From Brachionus manjavacas (lineage: Eukaryota; Rotifera; Eurotatoria; Ploima; Brachionidae), in NCBI GenBank assembly GCA_019054805.1, contig JAHQIY010000019.1:30001-94000 (forward strand): a stretch of 64,000 bases of DNA. The letters run 5' to 3'. Below, piece after piece: positions 21,901 through 32,968 of the stretch. The position numbers were made by a program, and so were the translations under genes. How positions within the stretch are numbered: the stretch's first letter is position 1; each line of letters opens with the position of its first letter. The notes below the pieces were generated by a model. The model worked only from the letters and a program-made list of their open reading frames with translations. It was not told the DNA's origin and did not search any database.

Positions 21901-24900
21901 TACGAACGTCAAAAGATCACGGTATAATCACATTTCGATGAATAATTGTTGAAATATTTATTTATTTTTTATTATTTTTATTTTTAAGAGATCAAGCATA
22001 AAGATGATTTGCTCAAGGACAAAGAACAACAGCTAAAGGAATATGAATTGGCACTTGATGACAGAGAAAATCAGATTTCTGATCTCAAATCAGTGAATAA
22101 AACTCTAAAACAAAATTTTTCGTCATATAAATCAACAAGTAAAACAATTTAACTTCATTCTTTAATTCAATTTTATATAAATCTTTAAATATAAATTAAG
22201 TTCTGAAAGAAAACAATGAAAAACTAAAAGCAAAAGATGAGCGTCTAAAAGAATTAGAGCAAAAAATACAAGAAAATAAAAGTATGACGTCGAATTTCGA
22301 ATCGGACCAGAAAGCCAGTTTTGAAAAATTACGAACGTCAAAAGATCACGGTATAATCACATTTCGATGAATAATTGTTGAAATATTTATTTATTTTTTA
22401 TTATTTTTATTTTTAAGAGATCAAGCATAAAGATGATTTGCTCAAGGACAAAGAACAACAGCTAAAGGAATATGAATTGGCACTTGATGACAGAGAAAAT
22501 CAGATTTCTGATCTCAAATCAGTGAATAAAACTCTAAAACAAAATTTTTCGTCATATAAATCAACAAGTAAAACAATTTAACTTCATTCTTTAATTCAAT
22601 TTTATATAAATCTTTAAATATAAATTAAGTTCTGAAAGAAAACAATGAAAAACTAAAAGCAAAAGATGAGCGTCTAAAAGAATTAGAGCAAAAAATACAA
22701 GAAAATAAAAGTATGACGTCGAATTTCGAATCGGACCAGAAAGCCAGTTTTGAAAAATTACGAACGTCAAAAGATCACGGTATAATCACATTTCGATGAA
22801 TAATTGTTGAAATATTTATTTATTTTTTATTATTTTTATTTTTAAGAGATCAAGCATAAAGATGATTTGCTCAAGGACAAAGAACAACAGCTAAAGGAAT
22901 ATGAATTGGCACTTGATGACAGAGAAAATCAGATTTCTGATCTCAAATCAGTGAATAAAACTCTAAAACAAAATTTTTCGTCATATAAATCAACAAGTAA
23001 AACAATTTAACTTCATTCTTTAATTCAATTTTATATAAATCTTTAAATATAAATTAAGTTCTGAAAGAAAACAATGAAAAACTAAAAGCAAAAGATGAGC
23101 GTCTAAAAGAATTAGAGCAAAAAATACAAGAAAATAAAAGTATGACGTCGAATTTCGAATCGGACCAGAAAGCCAGTTTTGAAAAATTACGAACGTCAAA
23201 AGATCACGGTATAATCACATTTCGATGAATAATTGTTGAAATATTTATTTATTTTTTATTATTTTTATTTTTAAGAGATCAAGCATAAAGATGATTTGCT
23301 CAAGGACAAAGAACAACAGCTAAAGGAATATGAATTGGCACTTGATGACAGAGAAAATCAGATTTCTGATCTCAAATCAGTGAATAAAACTCTAAAACAA
23401 AATTTTTCGTCATATAAATCAACAAGTAAAACAATTTAACTTCATTCTTTAATTCAATTTTATATAAATCTTTAAATATAAATTAAGTTCTGAAAGAAAA
23501 CAATGAAAAACTAAAAGCAAAAGATGAGCGTCTAAAAGAATTAGAGCAAAAAATACAAGAAAATAAAAGTATGACGTCGAATTTCGAATCGGACCAGAAA
23601 GCCAGTTTTGAAAAATTACGAACGTCAAAAGATCACGGTATAATCACATTTCGATGAATAATTGTTGAAATATTTATTTATTTTTTATTATTTTTATTTT
23701 TAAGAGATCAAGCATAAAGATGATTTGCTCAAGGACAAAGAACAACAGCTAAAGGAATATGAATTGGCACTTGATGACAGAGAAAATCAGATTTCTGATC
23801 TCAAATCAGTGAATAAAACTCTAAAACAAAATTTTTCGTCATATAAATCAACAAGTAAAACAATTTAACTTCATTCTTTAATTCAATTTTATATAAATCT
23901 TTAAATATAAATTAAGTTCTGAAAGAAAACAATGAAAAACTAAAAGCAAAAGATGAGCGTCTAAAAGAATTAGAGCAAAAAATACAAGAAAATAAAAGTA
24001 TGACGTCGAATTTCGAATCGGACCAGAAAGCCAGTTTTGAAAAATTACGAACGTCAAAAGATCACGGTATAATCACATTTCGATGAATAATTGTTGAAAT
24101 ATTTATTTATTTTTTATTATTTTTATTTTTAAGAGATCAAGCATAAAGATGATTTGCTCAAGGACAAAGAACAACAGCTAAAGGAATATGAATTGGCACT
24201 TGATGACAGAGAAAATCAGATTTCTGATCTCAAATCAGTGAATAAAACTCTAAAACAAAATTTTTCGTCATATAAATCAACAAGTAAAACAATTTAACTT
24301 CATTCTTTAATTCAATTTTATATAAATCTTTAAATATAAATTAAGTTCTGAAAGAAAACAATGAAAAACTAAAAGCAAAAGATGAGCGTCTAAAAGAATT
24401 AGAGCAAAAAATACAAGAAAATAAAAGTATGACGTCGAATTTCGAATCGGACCAGAAAGCCAGTTTTGAAAAATTACGAACGTCAAAAGATCACGGTATA
24501 ATCACATTTCGATGAATAATTGTTGAAATATTTATTTATTTTTTATTATTTTTATTTTTAAGAGATCAAGCATAAAGATGATTTGCTCAAGGACAAAGAA
24601 CAACAGCTAAAGGAATATGAATTGGCACTTGATGACAGAGAAAATCAGATTTCTGATCTCAAATCAGTGAATAAAACTCTAAAACAAAATTTTTCGTCAT
24701 ATAAATCAACAAGTAAAACAATTTAACTTCATTCTTTAATTCAATTTTATATAAATCTTTAAATATAAATTAAGTTCTGAAAGAAAACAATGAAAAACTA
24801 AAAGCAAAAGATGAGCGTCTAAAAGAATTAGAGCAAAAAATACAAGAAAATAAAAGTATGACGTCGAATTTCGAATCGGACCAGAAAGCCAGTTTTGAAA

Positions 24901-27900
24901 AATTACGAACGTCAAAAGATCACGGTATAATCACATTTCGATGAATAATTGTTGAAATATTTATTTATTTTTTATTATTTTTATTTTTAAGAGATCAAGC
25001 ATAAAGATGATTTGCTCAAGGACAAAGAACAACAGCTAAAGGAATATGAATTGGCACTTGATGACAGAGAAAATCAGATTTCTGATCTCAAATCAGTGAA
25101 TAAAACTCTAAAACAAAATTTTTCGTCATATAAATCAACAAGTAAAACAATTTAACTTCATTCTTTAATTCAATTTTATATAAATCTTTAAATATAAATT
25201 AAGTTCTGAAAGAAAACAATGAAAAACTAAAAGCAAAAGATGAGCGTCTAAAAGAATTAGAGCAAAAAATACAAGAAAATAAAAGTATGACGTCGAATTT
25301 CGAATCGGACCAGAAAGCCAGTTTTGAAAAATTACGAACGTCAAAAGATCACGGTATAATCACATTTCGATGAATAATTGTTGAAATATTTATTTATTTT
25401 TTATTATTTTTATTTTTAAGAGATCAAGCATAAAGATGATTTGCTCAAGGACAAAGAACAACAGCTAAAGGAATATGAATTGGCACTTGATGACAGAGAA
25501 AATCAGATTTCTGATCTCAAATCAGTGAATAAAACTCTAAAACAAAATTTTTCGTCATATAAATCAACAAGTAAAACAATTTAACTTCATTCTTTAATTC
25601 AATTTTATATAAATCTTTAAATATAAATTAAGTTCTGAAAGAAAACAATGAAAAACTAAAAGCAAAAGATGAGCGTCTAAAAGAATTAGAGCAAAAAATA
25701 CAAGAAAATAAAAGTATGACGTCGAATTTCGAATCGGACCAGAAAGCCAGTTTTGAAAAATTACGAACGTCAAAAGATCACGGTATAATCACATTTCGAT
25801 GAATAATTGTTGAAATATTTATTTATTTTTTATTATTTTTATTTTTAAGAGATCAAGCATAAAGATGATTTGCTCAAGGACAAAGAACAACAGCTAAAGG
25901 AATATGAATTGGCACTTGATGACAGAGAAAATCAGATTTCTGATCTCAAATCAGTGAATAAAACTCTAAAACAAAATTTTTCGTCATATAAATCAACAAG
26001 TAAAACAATTTAACTTCATTCTTTAATTCAATTTTATATAAATCTTTAAATATAAATTAAGTTCTGAAAGAAAACAATGAAAAACTAAAAGCAAAAGATG
26101 AGCGTCTAAAAGAATTAGAGCAAAAAATACAAGAAAATAAAAGTATGACGTCGAATTTCGAATCGGACCAGAAAGCCAGTTTTGAAAAATTACGAACGTC
26201 AAAAGATCACGGTATAATCACATTTCGATGAATAATTGTTGAAATATTTATTTATTTTTTATTATTTTTATTTTTAAGAGATCAAGCATAAAGATGATTT
26301 GCTCAAGGACAAAGAACAACAGCTAAAGGAATATGAATTGGCACTTGATGACAGAGAAAATCAGATTTCTGATCTCAAATCAGTGAATAAAACTCTAAAA
26401 CAAAATTTTTCGTCATATAAATCAACAAGTAAAACAATTTAACTTCATTCTTTAATTCAATTTTATATAAATCTTTAAATATAAATTAAGTTCTGAAAGA
26501 AAACAATGAAAAACTAAAAGCAAAAGATGAGCGTCTAAAAGAATTAGAGCAAAAAATACAAGAAAATAAAAGTATGACGTCGAATTTCGAATCGGACCAG
26601 AAAGCCAGTTTTGAAAAATTACGAACGTCAAAAGATCACGGTATAATCACATTTCGATGAATAATTGTTGAAATATTTATTTATTTTTTATTATTTTTAT
26701 TTTTAAGAGATCAAGCATAAAGATGATTTGCTCAAGGACAAAGAACAACAGCTAAAGGAATATGAATTGGCACTTGATGACAGAGAAAATCAGATTTCTG
26801 ATCTCAAATCAGTGAATAAAACTCTAAAACAAAATTTTTCGTCATATAAATCAACAAGTAAAACAATTTAACTTCATTCTTTAATTCAATTTTATATAAA
26901 TCTTTAAATATAAATTAAGTTCTGAAAGAAAACAAAAAAAATGAAAGCTCTTTCCTTTGGCAAGACATTGATAACCAGAATATTTTTGGAAAAAATGATT
27001 TTGAAGAGGGCTATGGGAGCAAATTATCAGTTTCTGTCGACGGTATTTAACTTTACAAATAAAATTGATAAATGTTAAATTAAGATTTTAATTAATCTCA
27101 AAATCTAGATTTTAATGATTTTACAATAATATCAAATAATCAATCAAAATGTCCTTCAAAAAATTGTGATGGTTCTGGAAACACTGAGATTGGTCGTAAT
27201 AAACATTATTGGTATGATATTATTTCATTTTTATTAAATTATCAAAGTAATCATTATATTTAAAGTTTTGCTAATTGTCCGAAAAATCCTGTCAATGCTA
27301 AAATTATCAAATACAAGGATCTTTTCGAAGATAAAATAAAAGATCTCAAATCGGAAAATGAATATCTTAACAACTTTATCAAACCGGGAGATTTAAAAAA
27401 GAGTCATTTGTTTTCTTTTTTGCATGAGGAAAGCGATTTATTTGATGAACAAAATTCAGATAATAAAAAAGTAATTCAATTTTTTTAATAATCTCAAGAC
27501 CATTTTATTTTTGAAGAATATGAATAATAATAAGGAAGAGTTTGTCAATGAAAATAATGAAAACCATTACGATGATCTTATAGCAAAAATTCAACAATTG
27601 GTAATTTAAAAAAATATAAACTTTTAATTTTTCGTCTTTGAAATTTTTATCCTTATATTTGAATACTTTGTTTTTTTACATTTTTTATATAAAAGGGATA
27701 CCATAATTCTTTGAATTTCTTTGAAAGATTAAAGACATAATTTGAAAAATTTAGACAAATTAAAGCTTCAATTTCAAAATTGATAAAAATATTTACGATA
27801 AAAAAGACGAAAAATATCCACGTAAAATCTTTGTTAAACTTTACTAAAATTAAAGGAAAATGATCAAAAAATTTTAAAAGAAAGATTTGATGAGAAAACC

Positions 27901-28143
27901 TTTCCCCATCTAGATACCAAAGAGACAAGAAAATTTTTAAAATTTAAAATTAAAATTAATTTAAAGCCTCTCTGTACGCGAACATCCGAGAAAATAAAAG
28001 TTGGTGAATTTGTGAGTAGCCGTAGTCGCTGTGGCAGAAACGTTTATCTTGGGCCACAAGGAGGGCTTTTTCTTGAAAATCCAAGTGGTTCACTTTATTA
28101 TATTCGTGGAAAAGAAAGACTCCAGATAAATTTTTTAGGCTGA
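15966..28143 (+). CDS. Giant homeodomain / coiled-coil / MYT1-type zinc-finger protein, about 23 unit-array introns plus others
   Basis: Exons I can phase: 15966-16172, 16218-16314, 16370-16614, 16689-17741, 17793-18060, 18108-18244, 18311-18418, 18496-18706, then 19 pairs of 150-nt exons from 18769, then 26920-27042, 27109-27211, 27266-27470, 27517-27600, 27856-28143. Total about 2,940 residues. Features in order: basic N-terminus; divergent homeodomain (residues about 120-185; helix 3 QQIRNWFSNKR, split by the 74-bp intron 16615-16688); six 30-residue acidic repeats; roughly 2,100 residues of charged coiled coil; a C2HC finger with exact MYT1 spacing (C-x4-C-D-G-S-G-x8-H-x5-C, joined over an intron at 27212-27265); and a tail GRNVYLGPQGG...YY like the PBCV basic adaptor domain. 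Problems: exon 18108-18244 has stops inside an AT-repeat insertion, and phase slips one base between 18418 and 18496. Suggested role: nuclear, DNA-binding and structural. This is inferred from domains only. Confidence 0.65.
16875..17414 (+). repeat. Six 90-bp acidic coding repeats
   Basis: Units begin at 16875, 16965, 17055, 17145, 17235 and 17325. Each encodes 30 residues around SEKEDGEISDSVEEDGEIS, strongly acidic and Ser-rich. The minus-strand ORF at 16640-17443 is the shadow of this repeat. Confidence 0.9.
18769..26919 (+). repeat. 19 tandem copies of a 429-bp unit with two exons and two introns
   Basis: Period 429 bp; 19 x 429 equals the array length exactly. Each unit: exon A 150 nt (starts TTCTGAAAGAAAAC), intron 67 bp (GTATAATC...TTTTTAAG), exon B 150 nt (starts AGATCAAGCAT), intron 62 bp (GTAAAACAAT...AAATTAAG). 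Both introns are phase 1, so every unit adds 100 residues of heptad-like, Lys/Glu/Gln-rich sequence (KDERLKELEQKIQENK; KDKEQQLKEYELALDDRENQ). The units I compared look identical, introns included. A diverged relative of exon B ends at 18706, and a partial exon A at 26920 continues into unique sequence, marking the array edges. Confidence 0.95.
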
Positions 28144-28536
28144 ATATAAATATTTAGAAAACTACATATAAAAACGTCCTTGTTATTTTGTATTTAATTA
28201 TTATTTTTGTTTAAGTTTTTATTTTTACTTTTTTTTTTCATCTTGCTTTGAAGATTTTCTGATATTATTCTTTTTATTCTAAAATAAGTTTTTTATTTTT
28301 CCCGTTGTATTAATTTTAAAAAATTTTTAAGAAAGTTGGAATAAATCTAGCTTATTTAATGATATTTCATCAAGAGAGGTATTTTTATTAGATCAGAATC
28401 ATATTAACTATTCTGATCTAATAAAATTTAACCCTCTCTTTCAAATTTAATTTTTAAAATGTCCTGCTTTTTCGCTCAAAATCCGGAAATCTGCTCGATT
28501 AGATTGGTCTGGCTTTTTTGATTTCTGAAAGAACAG
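28144..28536. other. Spacer, AT-rich, with a hairpin
   Basis: Downstream of the giant gene's stop. Apart from the hairpin at 28372-28440 I see only A/T-rich sequence with possible polyadenylation signals. Confidence 0.5.
28372..28440. repeat. Two-part inverted repeat (hairpin)
   Basis: TTTTATTAGATCAGAAT at 28383-28399 pairs perfectly with 28410-28426 around a 10-base loop. Outside it, AAGAGAGG (28372-28379) pairs with CCTCTCTT (28433-28440). It could be a small mobile-element relic or a transcript-end structure. Confidence 0.6.
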
Positions 28537-28743
28537 ATGTTAAAAAAGCAAATACGGAAGAGTGAAAAAATAAGCAGCTTGTTGGAAGGGACTGTAAAAA
28601 AGGAATTGGAAGTGTCCAAATCGTTTATTGACTGTTTGTGTAGAAAAGCAATATTTCTTTTTGTGAAAAACTTAAATGTATTCAAAATGCCTTTTGAAAG
28701 GATGAAAAGATCATTATGTTCTAAAAAATTCAATATGAATTAA
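28537..28743 (+). CDS. Small ORF, 68 codons, unrecognised
   Basis: ATG-start, Lys-rich ORF (KKELEVSKSFIDCLCRKA). No family recognised, no clear promoter. It may be a fragment of the coiled-coil gene family upstream or chance. Confidence 0.2.
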   Translation: MLKKQIRKSEKISSLLEGTVKKELEVSKSFIDCLCRKAIFLFVKNLNVFKMPFERMKRSLCSKKFNMN

Positions 28744-29789
28744 ACAAGTAATCCTGTCTTAAAGAAATTAGAATTGTTAGTTAAAGCAAAATGAGAGTTG
28801 AATTTTCGAAATTCAGTTAATTCTCGTTTCGACACGATCCTGACCTTTTTTTGGAAACTTGCTTGTTTTTTCCAGATCTATACGAGCGTACTGAGAGAGA
28901 ACAGGAAATGCTTACCCATTAAGCACTTCAAGCGATAAAGTAAGATATTTTAAATATTAAAATTTGAAATCGTTGAAATTACATAATTTAGCTGATTTTT
29001 TTCAACAATTTCAAGGATATTTTATTAGTAATACAATGAGATGAAATGAAAATCGCTTTTTTGATGAAAAAGAATAATATTAGTGATTTTGAGTTTATTT
29101 TCTTTCTATTTTTTTATATTTTTTATATGTTTAATAAATTGAAAAAAAAATTATTTTTATTTTAATTATAGTTGCGAGCAATCAAAATCACTGTTTATTT
29201 ATTATTATTAAATAATTTTTTTTTTATTATTTAAATTGCACCAAAAATTTGTATTTGCTTTCATTCTGAATTTAACATTGCAAATTGTCAAAATAGCTGT
29301 TGAGTTAAATAGTGAAATGCCATTTAAATGGGGACATTGAAAATCAAGGCAAAAACAATTATTTACAAATAAAACTTACATGTTATATCAAGTAAGGTAA
29401 GTTAAAAGAAAATGATTAATATTTATTACCTCGCAATTAAAAAATTAAGTTTTCTAATCCAATAAATAAATTAAAATGAAAAATTATATATCACTTCGAT
29501 TTAAAAGGGTCTACTAATTTATATCCTAATTTAATCAAATTTACTCATTGTTAATTCATATTTGGTAAAAACTTTTTTGACATTTTTATTTTAATAACTT
29601 ATAATATCTTGAAAAGAGTGTTTAATTTTAAAATAAACATTACATTATTTTTGTTTTTTTATTGATTTGCAAAACAAACTTCACTTTTATTTTTAAATTA
29701 TTAGATAATGCTTCCTTATATTAGATAATATTTATAAAATTTGGGAAAATATTGAGCAAACATGCTTAAATTTGCTTGATTCAAAATTT
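28744..29789. other. AT-rich spacer, nothing recognised
   Basis: No ORF, array or structured RNA that I can support; very low GC with many A and T runs. Confidence 0.5.
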
Positions 29790-29870
29790 TTAAAAAATAT
29801 TAAACCGTTTAAAAGTTATTCAAGTTTTGCTGAATTGAAATGATCGAATTGAAACGAACTTCACAACCCC
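29790..29870 (+). repeat. Single right end of the 344-bp palindromic element
   Basis: Matches the right arm of the element at 48835-49178 (GAATTGAAATGATCGAATTG, then ACTTCACAACCCC). No left arm is seen in the expected 350 bp upstream. It stops exactly where GC-richer retroelement sequence begins. Confidence 0.6.
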
Positions 29871-29874
29871 GAAA

Positions 29875-30102
29875 ACCCTGGCAGCAAAAAAAATAGTCGA
29901 GAGAGCTAAGGTAACGTTACAAGAAGGACAGAATCCCATGAAAACTACGGAAAGTGGTGGTTCAAGCGACGACGAAACGTTCGTCCCTAATGCTGCAACG
30001 AAACGTTTGTTAAGGAATGTACAAAGAAGAGCCCATGAATCTATCAGGGTTAAGAGGGATAGGAGACCCCCACAACGTTTAAACTATACACACTCCAAAT
30101 AA
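29875..30102 (+). pseudogene. Retroelement polyprotein C-terminal fragment
   Basis: Open for 75 codons to TAA, no start codon at the left. The basic tail (RVKRDRRPPQRLNYTHSK) resembles the end of LTR-retrotransposon Pol polyproteins. GC content is clearly higher than the surroundings. Assigned by composition, tail type and the LTR-like sequence 800 bp downstream; no catalytic motif remains. Confidence 0.4.
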
Positions 30103-30318
30103 GATAAATTCTAGCTTTTTAGTCCCTTGCACAATTGCTAAAATTCAAATTTATATGAAATGTAAATAAGACAAGTTTCGTAAGCACACTCAAAATAGAT
30201 ATCTAAATATGCACAATTGTTTCGGGGATTTATGCAAAACTTTTGGCGAATTACTCTCTCATTTATTCAAATTATAAAAAATTTTTACTAAACGCACTCA
30301 TTCCAAACCAATTTCGCT

Positions 30319-30898
30319 ATGGCCGAACACCAAACGATGCTCCGCATGTTTCCGAAGTTCGACGTTGAGGAGAACGTTAAGTGCGCCCAGTTTCTATACA
30401 GGCAAATCGGCCCGATCCAATATTTTAGAGTGATGGAGGAGACAGTCAGGCCCGAGACCGTGGTGTTTATTAAATTCTACGACGACCGTGACTCGATCCG
30501 CTGTCACGATTTCATCTCTGAGTACCCGGTGTACAGCGTTGGAGGCCGAGACTCAAGTTGCAGGTCAAGTTGAATTTGGAACGGAAGGCGGCCCGGGTGT
30601 ACGTGGACTACCCGACACTATGGGTGCATATGCGGTCGCACAACGTCAGGGACTCCCAGTCTGGAGCCGTCATATTTATTATGGCCTGGACCTAAATCCA
30701 ATCAGAGAGGCCGGGCAAGCGATCGAGTGCCAAACCGGGTCGCAGGCGTTGGGGGCCACCGATAGGGAGATGATCGTGGTAACGGATGTTACGACTAGTG
30801 AGCAAAGGGAGAACGTTAGTCACGATGTGATTCGCAAAAGGCGCCGGAACTGTGCAATGGAGAGTTTGCTAGGAGAACAAAACAAACTCCCCAAATAG
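30319..30898 (+). CDS. GC-rich ORF pair, retroelement-like, unrecognised
   Basis: ATG at 30319 in good context (GCTATGGCC) opens an 84-codon ORF with an RRM-like alternation (KCAQFLYRQIGPIQYF, TVVFIKFYDDRDS). After TGA at 30571 the most protein-like continuation is in the frame ending at 30695 (LNLERKAARVYVDYPTL). A third frame stays open to 30898 (about 120 codons, basic end). Overlapping open frames at about 50% GC stand out from the AT-rich flanks. Either one frameshifted gene or an accessory ORF of an LTR element lying between a Pol tail and an LTR-like end. No function is assigned. Confidence 0.4.
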
Positions 30899-31043
30899 TC
30901 AGGAACGTACTATAAAAGATAAGTTTTTCTTTAGTTGAAACAAGTTCTTTTATTTGAATAAAGGTTTCTTAAATCCAACGTCTCTTCTCTTCTTTTCTTT
31001 TATTTTATATATTCTCCTAACGGGCAAATCCTCCCCCGTTACA
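30899..31043 (+). repeat. LTR-like 3' end with TATA box and polyadenylation signal
   Basis: TATAAAAG at 30911-30918 and AATAAA at 30957-30962 lie close together, then a pyrimidine-rich stretch and a short GC-rich end (CCTCCCCCGTTACA). This arrangement suits an LTR, but I find no matching 5' LTR in the window. Confidence 0.35.
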
Positions 31044-31190
31044 GAAAATATATAACTACAAAACACATAAATACATTATCAAAACAAATATTTTGTGTTT
31101 TTATAAAATAAAATTTATTTTAATAAAAAATTAAGTTTTTTATTGTTATCCCTATATAAAGGGACTCAGGTTAAAATTAGTAAAATAATT

Positions 31191-31214
31191 AAACCCTAAC
31201 CCTAACCCTAAACC
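31191..31214 (+). repeat. Short CCCTAA telomere-type block
   Basis: AAACCCTAA followed by CCCTAACCCTAAACC: about four units, C-rich strand on plus, just left of repeat copy A1. Confidence 0.85.
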
Positions 31215-31220
31215 TTTTTT

Positions 31221-31378
31221 CCCAAAATGACAAAAACTGAACATTTCAAAAAACCAAGCATACCAATAGATTCCTTATAAAATTTGCAATTGAGCTACAT
31301 TTGATAAAATGAAAATTATTTTTTAGATTCGCATTTACCATTTTAAATTTTTAATTTTTTTCAATGTTTTTCAGCTGA
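31221..31378 (+). repeat. Dispersed repeat, order A then B (copy 1)
   Basis: Segment A (about 31221-31309; CCCAAAATGAC..., GCATACCAATAGATTCCTTA) and segment B (about 31310-31378; ...CATTTTAAATTTTTAATTTT..., ending TTTTTCAGCTGAC) recur in swapped order at 32370-32568. Confidence 0.75.
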
Positions 31379-31832
31379 CAAATTTAAAAATAATTGGAAA
31401 ATTTTTTTATCAATGTATTATTTTTTAATTTTTTAAATTAATTTGATTTTTTAAAATAAATTTTTAATATTTAATTCTATGTTCTTATTTTTAATAAGCA
31501 CAACTACAAAATATTTTTTATATTTTTTTCTTTTGAAATTAAAAAAATTATCACTATGTTAGTTATCACTAAGAGTGTTTTATTTAGATATTTCTTTGTG
31601 AGCCATTGTTTTTAAATACAAATTACTTCTGTTGCATTTCTTTCCAAAATATCTAAGAATTTAGACAAGATGTGCAACAATTTAAGTCAAAGATTTTACT
31701 TTCTTTGAACTTAAGTGATAAAGACAATTGTATGCCGTCCTCTATCAATCAAAATTTTGGTTCTCCTTTATTTTCTTCAGTAAAACATTTTTTAATAGTC
31801 AAAAGTATATTTTAAAACAGTCGAAAAAATCA

Positions 31833-32231
31833 ATGAACAGTGAAACTTCACCATACGACCCAATGCTTTCCAAATACATCAAATATGCTAAAAAAATATT
31901 CAGGCGCCAAAATATATTTGAGTCAAATTTTCGATGGAGAAATAATGAATATGCAATTTATTCGGCATTGCAGAACTTACCGAGAGGTAAATATATAATG
32001 CAATTAAATCTTAATTCAGAAAATGGAGATTATGATTGTGGACATTTAACATGTATTGTCAAAAATAAAAATAAGATTGTAAATTTGAACAAAGATAGAA
32101 AGAACAAACTTTATATCCCTTTAACTAAATATCCATTAAATAAAAAACCTTCAAAAGATGGCGCAAAAAGGAAATTGCCAATTAAATTAAAAAGTGTCAG
32201 GATCTTTATTTACAATTTAGAAAATGATTAA
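31833..32231 (+). CDS. Small basic protein, 132 aa, unrecognised
   Basis: ATG at 31833; the frame is open further upstream, but without another ATG. Single exon, ends TAA. The protein is Lys/Asn-rich with a middle part that looks folded: YAIYSALQNLPRGKYIMQLNL, then DCGHLTCIVKNKNKIVNL. No signal peptide or membrane segment from this start. It lies between two halves of a shuffled repeat and between two telomere-type blocks, so it may belong to a subtelomeric or mobile unit. No family recognised. Confidence 0.5.
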   Translation: MNSETSPYDPMLSKYIKYAKKIFRRQNIFESNFRWRNNEYAIYSALQNLPRGKYIMQLNLNSENGDYDCGHLTCIVKNKNKIVNLNKDRKNKLYIPLTKYPLNKKPSKDGAKRKLPIKLKSVRIFIYNLEND

Positions 32232-32369
32232 ATTAAGAAAAGATTTTTTTCTTATTATTTCATTATTTTATACTTAATTTAAAAATAAAAAATATTCAAA
32301 AAAAATTAAAATTTTAAATATTTACTAAATTTTTGCATCCTTAACTTAAGTCAAAAAAAGTTTCGATAA

Positions 32370-32568
32370 TATGATAAAATGAATATTATTTTTTCGACTC
32401 TCATTTTCCATTTTAAATTTTTTAATTTTTTTCAACATTTTTCAGCTGACCATATCTCTCTGAATTTTCTTTGAAATTCTTTCCCAAAATGACAACGCAT
32501 CCCAAAGCATACCAATAGATTCCTTATAAAATTTGCAATTTAATGAGCTACATTTGATAAAATGAAAA
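32370..32568 (+). repeat. Dispersed repeat, order B then A (copy 2)
   Basis: B at about 32370-32451 and A at about 32481-32568, matching 31221-31378 at roughly four of five bases. Together the two copies bracket the ORF at 31833-32231. Confidence 0.75.
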
Positions 32569-32677
32569 TAACTTGATCATATTAAAATAAATTTTTTCTA
32601 ACTAAAAAAGACCATTATTTTCTTCCTACATAACAAAGGAATTTTTTAATATTACATCACCAAAAAAACCAAAGGAT

Positions 32678-32693
32678 AAACCCTAACCCTAAA
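32678..32693 (+). repeat. Short CCCTAA telomere-type block
   Basis: AAACCCTAACCCTAAACC, two to three units. It is the last telomere-type block before the ordinary genes. Confidence 0.7.
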
Positions 32694-32968
32694 CCAAACC
32701 CAAAGCTTTGAATTAAATTTAAGGCGGTCAGCGTTAATTTTACGATATGACCGCACTCAGACCCTACCGCACGCTCAATCTAAACCAGATAAATTTACTA
32801 GATGAAAATTTTATTTTAAGGTTAAGGTTTTTGAAAAGAAAATTTTGATTTTGATTATTTAAAAATTCAAAATCGTCTTTATTTAAGACTGGTTTATTTT
32901 TTGAATTATTTTTGTGTTGGGATTTTTAATAAAATTTTGTCATGGTTTGAATTTTAGATTAAATATAA

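Noticed and set aside
18769-26919. CRISPR array or satellite DNA
   Set aside because: Units are 429 bp, have no unique spacers, and keep splice sites and reading frame with phase-1 introns, so they are tandem exon duplications of a gene.
31833-32231. Papain-like or toxin-like fold
   Set aside because: A faint HLTCIV...VNL pattern is not enough; no catalytic set can be defined.
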